A stretch of 64,000 nt of DNA. It comes from Blattamonas nauphoetae (lineage: Eukaryota > Preaxostyla > Oxymonadida). Shown piece after piece: positions 54,901 through 64,000 of this stretch. The position numbers and the translations under genes were made by a program. The notes below the pieces were generated by a model. The model saw only the letters and a program-made list of their open reading frames with translations. It made no database searches and was not told the origin of the DNA. Positions within the stretch are counted from its first letter, which is position 1, and the number at the start of each line of letters is the position of its first letter. The stretch is from contig JARBJD010000166.1 in NCBI GenBank assembly GCA_033064195.1, positions 62,001-126,000 of the forward strand, read 5' to 3'.

Positions 54901-56144
54901 CGGAGAAGGAATCGACACGTTCAGCAAAGTCTGATCGTCAATCGCTTCAGTCCAACGACGAACAGCCCACTGCCCTGAAAAGCGAACGCCGTTCCTCAAT
55001 TTCGTCCAGATCGTCTGTTTCTAGCACGATGAGTGCTCGTTCAGTTGTCTCCTCGTCTTCGTCCATGTTTATGGTCCAGCCAGAAGCGAGGACGTTGACG
55101 TATCGCATTGCCCGGCTCACTCTGACTCGCTGCCAAGAACTCTTTTCTCAACAATCGCAAACTGCTGAAGAACGACGAAGGGAAAATGAAAGAAAGGAAG
55201 AAGAGGACCGTCTGAAACGAGAAAAGAAGAGAAAGAAGTATCTCACCAATGAACAGACGGAAAAGATCGAACAACTTCTCAACGAACTTGATTCACCGAC
55301 AAAGAAACAGCGCCAAATGGATTCTGACGAGAAATCAAGTATTGCATCAGGCAAATCAGTCAAATCATCAGCCTCTTTGCACTCTCGTTCATCAAGACGC
55401 TCAAGTGGTTCACGAGAAGAGCCTCAGACCCTTCAGAAGGAAAGAGAACGAACACGCAGGGAATCAATTTCGTCTCAAAAGTCGTACCCAGAGCCAATGA
55501 CTCCAAGAACAGCTGTCAGACACCACCTCCGGAAAGCAGAAGAAGAGGTTGATCAAATCAACAAGGAACGCGAGCAGCTCCAAAAAGATAGGGAAGAGTT
55601 CAGTCGCCAGGCAAAGAAATTAGAGGAAGAAAAAGAGCAACTCAGGAAAGAAAAGGAAGAATACGAACAACACGTTGAAAGAGTCAAGGAGGAGATTGCA
55701 CGAGAACTGAAAATATTGAAAGAGAAAGATGATGACCAAGCCTCATACGCCGAGTCCCAACGATCATCTCGCTCATCACACTACCACACATTAACCCAAT
55801 CGCAAAACGCCCATACACCAACAGAGAACACAGCCAAGCCGCCAGTTGTTGATCGTACGGAGAAGAAGGATCGCCACCGTCCAAGAACCATGGGAACAAC
55901 ACCACAATCACCGCGGACTGAGCAACCACATTCGAGCTCTCAAAGTGGACATGGCAGAACAACACCGGAGAGGTCTCCTTACTCGTCAGTTCGAACACCA
56001 CCTTCAGATCATTCAGCACGTTCAAAGGCGATGGAAAGACTGAAGGAATCGCAGCCAGTAACCCTTTTCTCAAGTCCATCGAAGCCAATGTCGGGCTCGA
56101 CAGGAGCGAAACGACCACGAACCGTTGCACCAAAGCGGCAATAA
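51912..56144 (+). CDS. Giant repeat protein with two coding minisatellites
   Basis: No known family. Exon 1 is just ATGGACG; a spliced start gives MDEENPPTQTDDIISPTEQD with two introns (about 51919-52001 and 52051-52156). The acidic lead is followed by about 29 copies of an 18-residue unit (consensus KKSETASVHSTKSEKEED) and about 13 copies of a 26-residue unit derived from it (KKSETASVRSSKSEKES plus xxSxxSEQD). After 55,000 come Ser-rich sequence, coiled coil (TEKIEQLLNELDSPTKKQRQ; EEVDQINKEREQLQKDREEF) and a basic Ser/Pro tail ending RTVAPKRQ. The repeats have an even charge pattern and dense Ser/Thr phospho-sites (S-x-[DE], K-S-E), like neurofilament tails, so a spacer or brush role is possible. 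About 1380 residues in total; copy number is likely variable between strains. Confidence 0.8.
52380..53949 (+). repeat. 54-nt coding minisatellite, about 29 copies
   Basis: Head-to-tail 54-bp units coding 18 residues each; the majority are nucleotide-identical. Variation is limited to a few third-position changes (gct/gcc) and one strongly diverged unit (unit 14, near 53060-53110) reading VRSSKS in place of VHSTKS. Unit 14 and the last unit share the bases ggaaactgcttcagttcgtt with the following 78-nt array, so the second array seeded or converted unit 14. Because 54 is a multiple of 3, all three other long frames across it stay open. Confidence 0.93.
53950..54920 (+). repeat. 78-nt coding minisatellite, about 13 copies
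   Basis: Tandem 78-bp units, each made of the shared 54-nt-like core (aaatcagaaactgcttcagt) plus a 24-nt insert. The inserts fall into a few types, ending TCSKISEQ, ICSSKSEQ, TRSTKSEQ, TRSKISEQ or TRSAKSDR, whose order along the array suggests later duplication of blocks rather than single units. Copies are less uniform than in the 54-nt array. The frame is kept throughout. Confidence 0.92.
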
Positions 56145-56235
56145 TGTCATTCTATCAGTCACTACTTTTTTTCTTGTCTTATTTTCTTTTCAAAACAATC
56201 GGAAAAAGCAGAATCTCTCTCGAATTGGTTTTTCA

Positions 56236-59200
56236 TTATGTGTCGAGCGGTTTCCAAGACTTCCCGTTGTGTCTGAGATTGTTTATGGTCTCGTTCAGAC
56301 CCACCGCATTCTGATTCTCTCTGTAAAGTGCGGTGAGGACTTGTCTGAACTCCGATTCATGTTTGTCGAGAGATAGTTTAACCATGAACTGAAAAAAGTT
56401 GGAGAGCGAAATAAAACAGACCCAAGTTGAGAGATTCACTGGTTCTGAGAGTAATAATGAGTTGGAAGTGGTGAGAAGATGAATGACAGGGTGAATGACG
56501 CCGAAAAACAGGTCCGCGTTTTGTCGAAAGGTGAGGAAGAACTGATGGAGAGTCGGGTAGAAGAGGGGGTTCAGAAGATCTCTCGCTTCGAGGAGCTGAA
56601 GTTCTGAGAAAGGAAAAATTAAACTTTCATCACTCGGCTGATCATCCCCAACGGAGGGTCGTTCATTTTGAAAGATGGACGCTCTCCAAACATGAAACCA
56701 AAGTCAATGTGGAAGAACTGTCCTGTGAAATAGTTGGGATCCTGATCTTTAACAGCCAGAATGTTATCGAAGTGTCGATCAGAAATGCCGAGGACATATG
56801 TGATGACAGAGTAGGCAGCGGCAGAGTTCACGAACTTGGTGTGAAAGCCTGTCCGGTCAGCTGATTTTTCAAAGCTGGAACAGAATGAGGGATGAGAGAA
56901 GAGAAGAACGAACGAATCCATTATGTCCTTTCTCATTGGTTTCGTCTTGGGGATGAACTCTCCAAAGCCCCGGACATCCTCTTGTGGGGAATCAAGGAAG
57001 AAGAAGGACAAACCAACACTTGTTCCAACATTGGTGCAAAGATACCCGTACGTGCACAGACTATCCGTGAAGCCATGTTCCTGCAAGAACCCATCAAGCA
57101 GCCCAACACACTGCTGGACAAGCATGTCTTTCCGAACATCGTCTCCATGTTTGATGAGGATGTGCCTCTCGGTTGGGCGGGATGTTGTTAAATCATTGGT
57201 TTGTAAGAGATTTTCCTGTGTGATCTGAGCAGACGTTCGTTTCATGACTAGAAAATTGAAGTGAAATGGTTTCTTCGCACTGTCAAATCGGTGGAACGGA
57301 ACTGGGGAATCAGGAAATAGATGAGGGAGGTCAGAATGAGGTCGGTGGAGGTATTAAAAGTTGTTAAATGATATTCTGAAGACATACATCCTGATTTTTC
57401 GAGATTTTTCAGGCCGATTATCACGTAGTCGAGATCAAATGGAAAAGGAGGATTCTCGGTCCTGAAAAAGGTGTCCAGAGTTCCTTCATGTTTGTCTTTG
57501 TAGTTTTGTTGACACTGGATATGTGTAAAAGTGATCGAAAGTCGACTGAAGCGATGAGCATACTTGCTTGATGGTGTTTGCACTGTTTTCTTTCACGAAT
57601 GTCATCAGCAGCTCCTCCATCCGGTCCGACGATGCAATCGCCCGAGCATATTCGTCTGCGTGCTCCTGGCGGGATGAGACAGAAAGCATCGAATCATACT
57701 GGACTCCGCTTGACATCTGCATTGAACTGGTCCAAGAAGTACCGGAATTTGGCATGGCCGATGATGGCTGGGTTTCGAAAACGAGAGAGATTTCTGGTGA
57801 GTGCCCTGAAAACATGTGATCGGTGTGATACAGGGATGATTGATGAGGAAGGAGTGTATAAAACGTGAAGGTGAACAGATTCAGACCAAAAATAGTGAAA
57901 AACGGAGTAAAGATTTCGTGTCCACAATTTGTGCAAGGCTCTCAAGAGAGGGGTCCCCTCTTTTGGGGCGTTTTCAGCATCGTCCTCGTATTCAATGCTG
58001 ATGACGAGCTGGTCGATGACTCCATCCAAAAGCTGAGACGTGAATTGTGAGAGAGATGCAGAAATAAAGAAGCGGACACACCTTCGGATCAATCCGATCC
58101 ATCATCTCGCACGCAACCTGCCTCCACCCCTTGTTCGGTCTCCAGTTCGACAAGAACATCAAAATATCACCCAATCCAAACGACGACCAGCCACGAAGCA
58201 ACTCCAACAATTCCTCCTCACGTCCTCCACGATGGACCTGACTCCAGCCCAACGCAAACCGAAAGGGGGCCGCTGGGTTCCTCTGCAGCATCCGAACATG
58301 CGCACACAAAACACGCCCATCCTCATCACTCAGGTTTCTCTGATACGCATAGTTGAGGATACGCTGAAACGAAGATGAGAGAGAGGAGGAGATACAGCCA
58401 ATCTCTTCTCATCTTTGTCTGGCACCAATGGAGAAGGAGGGATGGTGGGGACTGAAGACTTGTTGCTGGACTTTTCTGAGTTAGAATGTGGATTTGATGT
58501 TGCCTCGAAGCTGACCACTGTCCTGCAAATCACGCTGCCTTCTTCAAACTGAAAGGATAGGCAAAGGAAAGGCGAAAGACCTCGAATGACACAGGAGAAT
58601 CCTCTTGGATGTCAAGCAGTCGTTTGTTCGAAAAAAATCTGACCTCTTCGATACCATTGATTAGGAGGGAGCACTCACTACAAAAGGAGAAAATGGGGTA
58701 CAGAACAAACTGAGTAGCAGTTTTGAGTCCACAGACTCCTCGTCCTATTGGGTGTGGCCCGCATCCAAGAAAGGATTTCCACACCACAAGTTCAAGATCT
58801 AGAGGCATTCCATCCCACTTATCGAGCATGAAAGGGATGTTTAACTGCCCAGAAGGTCTGGAATATTCAGAAAAAAGATGAGAATACCCCGCTATAATAG
58901 AAGAATCTAGAAGCGGCGTCCCATTGGAGATTAATGAAGCGTGAACTGTGTATTCTTCAAGAAAAATGGAAGTTTCGTAACATAAAAAAGGCTACCCGTG
59001 TCGAAATGGGGAAGAAACACTTTCATATCCTGATTGATGGAATCCTCAAAGATCAGCTCGCTTCTGGCTACAATGACAAAATAATTATCAAACATCTTAA
59101 GTTTCAGGAATGTAGAAGATGTATCTTCTTCAAAATGTGAATAATTTGTTGGGAACATGAAGCGGAAAGTCCAGGAGATGGATCAGAAAATGAAGATCGG

Positions 59201-59323
59201 TGTACAATGAATTTATCGAACCAGTCTCTGAAAGTCAAGAACAGACTGACCAGACGGATTGGGGAGATTCAAAGTTTGTAATTGGAATGAGTGTATAATT
59301 ATCTGCAAATTATCAAAATTCAT
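56236..59323 (-). CDS. PIK3C3: Class III phosphatidylinositol 3-kinase VPS34
   Basis: Makes PI3P on endosomes and autophagosomes. The gene has about ten exons, with several 32-nt introns (58549-58580, 58364-58395). In order: a C2 domain (KLKMFDNYFVIVARSELIF, and PLDLELVVWKSFLG resembling PRNAQVALTIWDV), a helical PIK domain (LARILNYAYQRNLSDEDGRV, ELLELLRGWSSFGLGDILMF), and the kinase: ILIKHGDDVRKDMLVQQ (Lys for ATP), YSVITYVLGISDRHFDN (catalytic loop DRHxDN) and FFHIDFGFMFGERPSFK (DFG). The C-terminal helices that end KSWKPLDT match the last part of the kinase fold only loosely. About 750-800 residues. All key catalytic residues are intact. The first exon (from MNFDNLQIIIH) and its splice to the C2 exon are uncertain. 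WDR91, an inhibitor of this enzyme complex in animals, is also in the window. Confidence 0.85.
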
Positions 59324-59539
59324 GAACACCAATCCTGAAAACTATTCTTGCGGGACGATCTCAAATTCAGTCAGGAATGTTCACGTATCTTTCTTGGAAT
59401 ACACTCTATCGTCATCAATAACCCTTTTAATTGGACTTGTTGATATCTGTTCTTGAATTCAACCATCCAAATTTGATGAACATGATTTTCAGATCAATCG
59501 TGTTAATCTCCATTTTCAAAATTATACATCAAATCAAAC

Positions 59540-60883
59540 ATGCACCGACCAATCTTACATCGTTTCTACACACCGAAGCTTCTCCAGAGACACCCTCCTG
59601 TTGTCACTTTCACACCACCACCAGTCCTTCCATCGTTTTCTTCATTTCCAACGAATGACCCACATCATCGTCAAACAATGAACCGCCTTCGTGAATTGAC
59701 TGAATCTTTTTCGGTGGATCAAGCGGGTGGGCAAGCTGTCCATAATCCATCGGCCTCACTATTCTCACCACTCGATCCACATTCCCTGCACCATTCCACT
59801 CCTTCAAATCACAAAAGCTTGTCAGAGCATCGTCAAACTCCTCCATCTGCGGCAAAGACAGAAGATTCACTTTTTTCAAAGGCACCTCCATCTTTCTTTC
59901 TCTCACCACATTCATTCATACGTTCTCCCTCGGTGTCCACGTGTTCTGCCCTCTCATCTGTCAGTATGGCATCGCCTCAACTTTCTGATGTTGGATCAAT
60001 CATTCAGAATGATCAGGATGGATCTCAGCGAATATCAGACAATGAGTTTGAAACCTCACTTTGTCGTTCCATCGGTCAATCTGGCGCAAATATCCCTCAG
60101 CCTCTCACTCCTTCTCAAATGGAACAACACAAGCTCCTTTTGAAACGAATGGAGGATCATGAGGAATTGCTTCGTGGTGATCCCGACGAAGACAAGATTC
60201 AAACATCGGCAATTGACAAATCGAATCCAAACATCAAGTCTATTTTTGAGTTGATTGAGAAATCTCCATATCATCAACGCAATCGTTCTGACCCCGAATC
60301 TTGCCTCTTATCAAGTCATCCTTCATCGTCTGTTCCGTCCTCAGCTCTTTCTGGAGAGACCCTCTGCGGAACTCTTCTGCCAGATGTCACAATTGCGATG
60401 ACAAGAAATGAGAAGGCCACCGCGAATCCTCTTCCACGAAACGATTCACCAAGCATTCTGGACTCGGAAAAGAAGGAGAAGAAAGAAAGAAGGAAAAGGA
60501 AAAAGGGATCCAAGAAAAGAAAAACTGAATCAATACAAACCGATGTTCAAGATTCAAATTGTGTAGTCTCGGATCACAAGCAAAACGCAGTCTCGGCAAC
60601 ATCTCCAAAGGACAGTTCACAAGTGTCTCCAATTGTATCTCAAGATTCAGCTCCAACATATCAGGGCATCAAAACCGAGATGCCACCGATGGAAAAAGAG
60701 AATGATGAAAAGGAATCTAAAGAGGAAGAGAGCTCGGATGAAGAAAGCGAAGAGGAAGAAGTCCTTACTCAGCCAAGCATGGTCCCGGAATCGTTCAGCG
60801 AAGATGAGAACTGTGAACAGATATCACTTGCTCGCCTTCCAAAAGCAGATAATATGATATTTGGGGGTCTCCCATCTCAATAA
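59540..60883 (+). CDS. Unrecognised Ser-rich protein with nuclear-type basic cluster
   Basis: I do not recognise this 447-residue intronless protein. It is mostly disordered: Ser/His/Pro-rich to about residue 150, a short helical segment LTPSQMEQHKLLLKRMEDHE (about 195), then a strongly basic cluster (EKKEKKERRKRKKGSKKRKT, about 315) typical of a bipartite nuclear signal, and an acidic run (KEEESSDEESEEEE, about 400) before the end LARLPKADNMIFGGLPSQ. The juxtaposed basic and acidic tracts are common in nucleolar and chromatin proteins. The first ATG (MHRPILHRF) gives 49 residues ahead of MNRLRELTESF, which could be the true start. Confidence 0.6.
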   Translation: MHRPILHRFYTPKLLQRHPPVVTFTPPPVLPSFSSFPTNDPHHRQTMNRLRELTESFSVDQAGGQAVHNPSASLFSPLDPHSLHHSTPSNHKSLSEHRQTPPSAAKTEDSLFSKAPPSFFLSPHSFIRSPSVSTCSALSSVSMASPQLSDVGSIIQNDQDGSQRISDNEFETSLCRSIGQSGANIPQPLTPSQMEQHKLLLKRMEDHEELLRGDPDEDKIQTSAIDKSNPNIKSIFELIEKSPYHQRNRSDPESCLLSSHPSSSVPSSALSGETLCGTLLPDVTIAMTRNEKATANPLPRNDSPSILDSEKKEKKERRKRKKGSKKRKTESIQTDVQDSNCVVSDHKQNAVSATSPKDSSQVSPIVSQDSAPTYQGIKTEMPPMEKENDEKESKEEESSDEESEEEEVLTQPSMVPESFSEDENCEQISLARLPKADNMIFGGLPSQ

Positions 60884-61027
60884 CCTTCCTTTACGATATA
60901 TCATTTCTTATTGGCGATGATCTATGAACGGTCAACATTTTTCATTCTCTGTGTTATTTGTTCCAATCAAGATAAGATTATTCTGAGGATTTGAGTTCCC
61001 CCATCACTTTTGTTCCAACAGTACCAA

Positions 61028-62454
61028 ATGGAATCAAAGACTTTTCCCCTTCCAAATCAAAGCATCATTCTGGATTTTGGATCGTCTCTGATCAAATCTG
61101 GTTTCTCTGGTCAATCTACACCATCAAACTTCTCACCAAATATGTTTGTCCCCTCTCTCGAAATCACAAGGCATTGAAATATGTACATCATCTCTTTTGA
61201 CCAGAGTGGGGTATTTTAAAAACGATGATCTCATCGAATTACGAGATAATGATTCTAGGGCTTTCCTGACGTCGAATATTGCCATGTCTCACAAAGGACA
61301 GTTAAAATTGCATCACCCTGTGAATCGTGGCCGTATTGAAGATTGGAATGAACTTGAAGGCGTTTTAGATAATATATTCCAACAAGAACTCAATGTTGAT
61401 GTCGCATCAGTTTGTTCTCGAGTTTCTTTGTGATTATCTCTCTCTACCCTGCATCAATGTTTTTATTATTCAGCGAAACGTGATGATCATCGAACAACCG
61501 TTCAATCCTCGTCAAAATAGAATCAAACTCAGTGAATATCTCATCGAAACATGTCAATCATCTGGTGTCTACTTTGTGAGCTCAGCGCTGTGTTCTCTGT
61601 ACGAGTTTCTCGTTTTTCAAATCTCTAGGTATGCGTCTGGTGTTACAACTGGAATCGTTGTTGATTCAGGTGATGGATGTACAACTGTGACGCCAATCAT
61701 CCAGAATCGAATTCTCACTCATTCTATCCAACGGAGTGAATATGGCGGAAGGTCGTGACAAACTGTTCTATTACTGTATCTTTTAGGGATATCACTTCTC
61801 GACTGCGACACCTACTTCGACTAGAAGGTCATTCTTTCACATCTTCTTCAGAATTTGAGGTTGTTCGAGAAATAAAAGAAGAAGCTTGCATATTTTCTTC
61901 CATTATTCATTGTCTAGCTATGTTTTATCAGCTCTGACATTCAAGCGGATCGTGGAAAGCAGCACACCAACTCATTCGCAGCAACATTCACTCTCCCTGA
62001 CAAATCTGAGATTACTGTATCGTGATTGTCCTTGTTCTCATTTGATCCAGCTCAATGGTGAACGCTTTCAGGCCCCAGAACTCCTCTTTGATCCGTCCCT
62101 CGTGGGAAGTGAAGAAGCAGGCGTCGATGAGGTTTCTGGTTTTCTTTCATATCCTTGCAGATGTTTGAGAACGCACTCAGTTTGTCTGATGTTGACTGTC
62201 GTCCAGTGCTCTGCCAGACCATCTCTCTTTCTGGAGGCTCTACCCTCTTTCCAGGATTCCCGCAGCGTTTTCTGAACAACATCAGAACTCGTCTCCAGCC
62301 TCAGTTTCCTCTCAAAATCAAAGCACCAAAAGATAGGCTCCTCTCGCCATGGATTGGAGCATCGGTATTGGCCAGTCAAGAGATTATGAGCAACCTCTGG
62401 ATCACACCACAGCGGTATCACTCTGAAGGTCCAAACCTCTTTTACCAGGAATGA
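61028..62454 (+). CDS. ACTR1: Arp1/centractin-like actin-related protein
   Basis: Actin-fold protein closest to centractin, the filament of dynactin. At least six exons. Landmarks: SIILDFGSSLIKSGFSGQ (first phosphate loop; D-x-GS), KGQLKLHHPVNRGRIEDWNE, IIEQPFNPRQNRIKLSEYL, TTGIVVDSGDGCTTVTPI (second phosphate loop), SEYGGRDITSRLRHLLRLEG, FTSSSEFEVVREIKEEACIF (centractin FHSSSEFEIVKAIKERACY), ERFQAPELLFDPSLVGSEEA, and ISLSGGSTLFPGFPQRFLNN with KDRLLSPWIGASVLASQEIM. The C-terminus is EGPNLFYQE; centractin has the EEDGARSIHRKTF end, so it diverges there. Introns about 61190-61210, 61430-61470 and 61620-61640 are inferred from frame changes. Arp4 or conventional actin fit worse. It would pair with the LC7 light chain in dynein motility. 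Confidence 0.8.
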
Positions 62455-62561
62455 CCTCATTCTGTTTGTCATTTCATTTCACCCATCTTCATTCATGCGG
62501 AAATCATCGCAAAACGGTGTTCTTCATTCATTGTTTTGTGAAGTGGATGTTCCTGAAAGAA

Positions 62562-64000
62562 TCAAAACAGGACGACAGCCTCAACAGCATCCTGTCCAAA
62601 GATGAAAAAGGAATTAATCATGGTCTTTCTGTGAGAAGATTGTTGGTGTGCTTGTTCTTTGCCTGGGCCATCGGGCTCGTCTGTAAAGATTACGCCAATG
62701 GAATTGCCGCATTCCTGTCCATAGAATACAGCATTGTTTTCAAATTCTGCCGACAAGTCTCGGATGAGAAGCTCTGATGCATTAAAACCGACTTTTAATG
62801 TTTCAAACTGTGCTGTTCGGAATTGGAGTGTGGTTTGAGCTTGAAGATCCGTTGCGGACATCCTTTCTTTCCACCTTCCAGAGAGAGGATCTGCTTCTTT
62901 GTGTTTTGGGAGGCTTCCTTTTGTGGTGACTGACTTCACAGTCGAGCTCAGATTCTTGAATTTGGGAGGATGGAGGAATTGGTTCTGCTTGGACCTGTCT
63001 GGATTTTCAGGAGGGAGAAGGAGAGTGAAAGGACGAACTGAAGGGCGGTTTGAGTTGGGGAGAGAGAGACCGAGAGAAGAGAGTGTGGCCTTGAGTGTTG
63101 ATGGTCGAGAACTTGGGACAAGAGCGGACGCGAGGATGATGATTGCGTCAAAAGGAAGATGGGATGGGGTCAGTTGGTAGAAACTTGCTGATGCGAGTCC
63201 TGGTGTCATGTCCTTGATCCGGCCAAGAGGATTGGTGACATACTTTGAGATGGGGACAAAGGAATTCACGGAATTGAGGAGAGAAGAATACGATCGTTGA
63301 GCAGCGTCGATGGTCATTTTGAGTGAGGATGGTGTGAATCGGATTGGGGACCCACGATTCCAGCGAACACCCGACAAGTCTGTTGGTGTCGCAATGAAAA
63401 GAGGTGTCAATTCCACACCAGACAGTGTATCGATGAGGATCGATGGCGAAGAGGCGTACAGAATCACTGAACTGTTAATGGTGTCAGGAAGCGCGTCCTG
63501 ACATTCAAGGATCCGTGCTTGTTTCTTTGTGTATCTGTTGAACGATTTCAGGATGGTGGATTTGTTCAAGACGACTTGTTCGTCATTGTCGGAACGTATG
63601 GTGTCGTCTTCGCCCGTTTCTGGGTGAGGAACAACAAGTGGTTGTTGACGAAATGAAAGGGAAGAGATGAGATGGATGACACGGAGAAAGGCAGCTGGGG
63701 CAGAGTTTGGAGGAATGCCATGCATCGGAGCACCAAATACATACGCAACGAGGAGGTCTGCCAGTTGAGGAGAGACAAACGAGGACAGGAAGTTCGTTGA
63801 GAGCCATTCTTTGAACATACACACTGTCTGAGAGAAGGCAGGATAGTGTGTGGAGTACAAGGACATCAACGCTCCATGATGGGGGAGATAGGACGCGACA
63901 AAAGATGTTTGTGCCAGTTCTCGATGATGTGCGACTGCTGTCTCCACAGAATCATAAGCATTGGACACGTCTTTTTTTGAAGCATTCGGAAGAAGGAAGC
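62562..64000 (-). CDS. NOL6: NOL6/Utp22 (Nrap) pre-rRNA processing protein, partial
   Basis: Part of the UTP-C module of the small-subunit processome. The window cuts it: the frame stays open through the right edge (upstream codons read FLLPNASKKDVSNAYDS), so the N-terminal half is missing. The visible 468+ residues match the C-terminal half of the family: LPHHGALMSLYSTHYPAFSQ, then CMFKEWLSTNFLSSFVSPQL and ADLLVAYVFGAPM (family ALH.L...PAF.PVVRL.KRWV....L.......ELLVA..F), NPLGRIKDMTPGLAS, and the ending region AVFYGQECGNSIGVIFTDEP. Phe/Tyr-rich final helix ends VEAVVLF. No intron is evident in this portion. It is convergent with the Arp1-like gene, 107 bp apart. Confidence 0.82.
   Translation of the reverse strand, partial: FLLPNASKKDVSNAYDSVETAVAHHRELAQTSFVASYLPHHGALMSLYSTHYPAFSQTVCMFKEWLSTNFLSSFVSPQLADLLVAYVFGAPMHGIPPNSAPAAFLRVIHLISSLSFRQQPLVVPHPETGEDDTIRSDNDEQVVLNKSTILKSFNRYTKKQARILECQDALPDTINSSVILYASSPSILIDTLSGVELTPLFIATPTDLSGVRWNRGSPIRFTPSSLKMTIDAAQRSYSSLLNSVNSFVPISKYVTNPLGRIKDMTPGLASASFYQLTPSHLPFDAIIILASALVPSSRPSTLKATLSSLGLSLPNSNRPSVRPFTLLLPPENPDRSKQNQFLHPPKFKNLSSTVKSVTTKGSLPKHKEADPLSGRWKERMSATDLQAQTTLQFRTAQFETLKVGFNASELLIRDLSAEFENNAVFYGQECGNSIGVIFTDEPDGPGKEQAHQQSSHRKTMINSFFIFGQDAVEAVVLF

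Noticed and set aside
52380-54920. CRISPR-like array
   Set aside because: Units are directly repeated without unique spacers, and the array is inside a eukaryotic coding exon.
52138-54999. A 953-residue minus-strand frame and an 886-residue plus-strand frame over the repeats
   Set aside because: They arise because 54 and 78 are multiples of three, so no stop can appear in other frames once one unit is open. Composition is implausible and the plus-strand frame at 51912-56144 has spliced exons and coiled-coil ends.
61028-62454. Conventional actin or Arp4
   Set aside because: Segment FTSSSEFEVVREIKEEACIF and the second phosphate loop are closer to centractin; conventional actin's FTTTAEREIVRDIKEKL is not matched.
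1-64000. Non-standard genetic code (TAA/TAG read as Gln, as in some oxymonads)
   Set aside because: Conserved proteins end at TAG (prefoldin) or TAA (RPL5, GMF, PDCD5), at their normal C-termini; no conserved position requires a stop to be read as Gln.
1-64000. Bacterial origin of the window
   Set aside because: GT-AG introns interrupt many genes, and U2AF35, VPS34, WDR91, RPL5/RPL11 and NOL6 are eukaryote-specific.

Overview
The window is nuclear DNA from a small-genome, intron-bearing, flagellated protist. Nearly all recognisable genes are single-copy eukaryotic housekeeping genes, tightly packed on both strands (about 34 protein genes in 64 kb). Introns are GT-AG, and many are only 30-33 nt long. 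The code is standard, because TAA, TAG and TGA all end proteins at the expected conserved C-termini. Intron-rich metamonads of the oxymonad kind (Preaxostyla) would fit, but that is inference; nothing here is diagnostic of a species.

Layout. 0-4.5 kb: prefoldin subunit 2 and a large charged protein (-). 4.5-9.1 kb: Hsp104/ClpB and a SAPS-domain phosphatase subunit (+). 9.5-17.1 kb: Get3 ATPase (-), a roadblock/LC7 dynein light chain (+), xanthine dehydrogenase (-) and an unrecognised protein (+). 17.2-24.9 kb: a long coiled-coil protein (-) head-to-head with WDR91 (+). 25-26.9 kb: an MPP6-like exosome cofactor and the decayed remains of a dynein intermediate chain gene. 26.9-33 kb: a zinc-ribbon protein (-), U2AF35 (+), PDCD5 (-) and an unknown (-). 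33-36.2 kb: a TRAPPC6-type subunit, a PH-domain/coiled-coil protein and an orphan fragment of large-subunit rRNA. 36.2-45.3 kb: CTNNBL1, uL5 (RPL11), uL18 (RPL5), glia maturation factor, a NAP/SET-type chaperone, a small basic protein (-) and an RSPH14-like armadillo protein. 45.5-51.6 kb: WBP4/FBP21 and a 1599-residue charged protein (-). 51.9-56.1 kb: a protein built on two coding minisatellites (about 29 x 54 nt, then 13 x 78 nt). 56.2-64 kb: class III PI 3-kinase VPS34 (-), an unknown serine-rich protein (+), an Arp1/centractin-like protein (+) and the 3' part of NOL6/Utp22 (-).

Functional themes: motility and dynein/dynactin (LC7, Arp1-like, RSPH14-like, dead dynein IC), endosomal PI3P (VPS34 with WDR91), splicing (U2AF35, CTNNBL1, WBP4), ribosome assembly (RPL5, RPL11, NOL6, MPP6) and protein folding/insertion (prefoldin, Hsp104, Get3).

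The most unusual signals are the sharply sized 30-33 nt introns, the LSU rRNA shard with an intact sarcin-ricin loop, divergent genes whose start codons are 18 bp apart or share one CATG, the two-tier coding minisatellite, and the side-by-side pair of 5S-RNP ribosomal proteins. Exon boundaries come from reading frame and homology, so single-base errors are possible.
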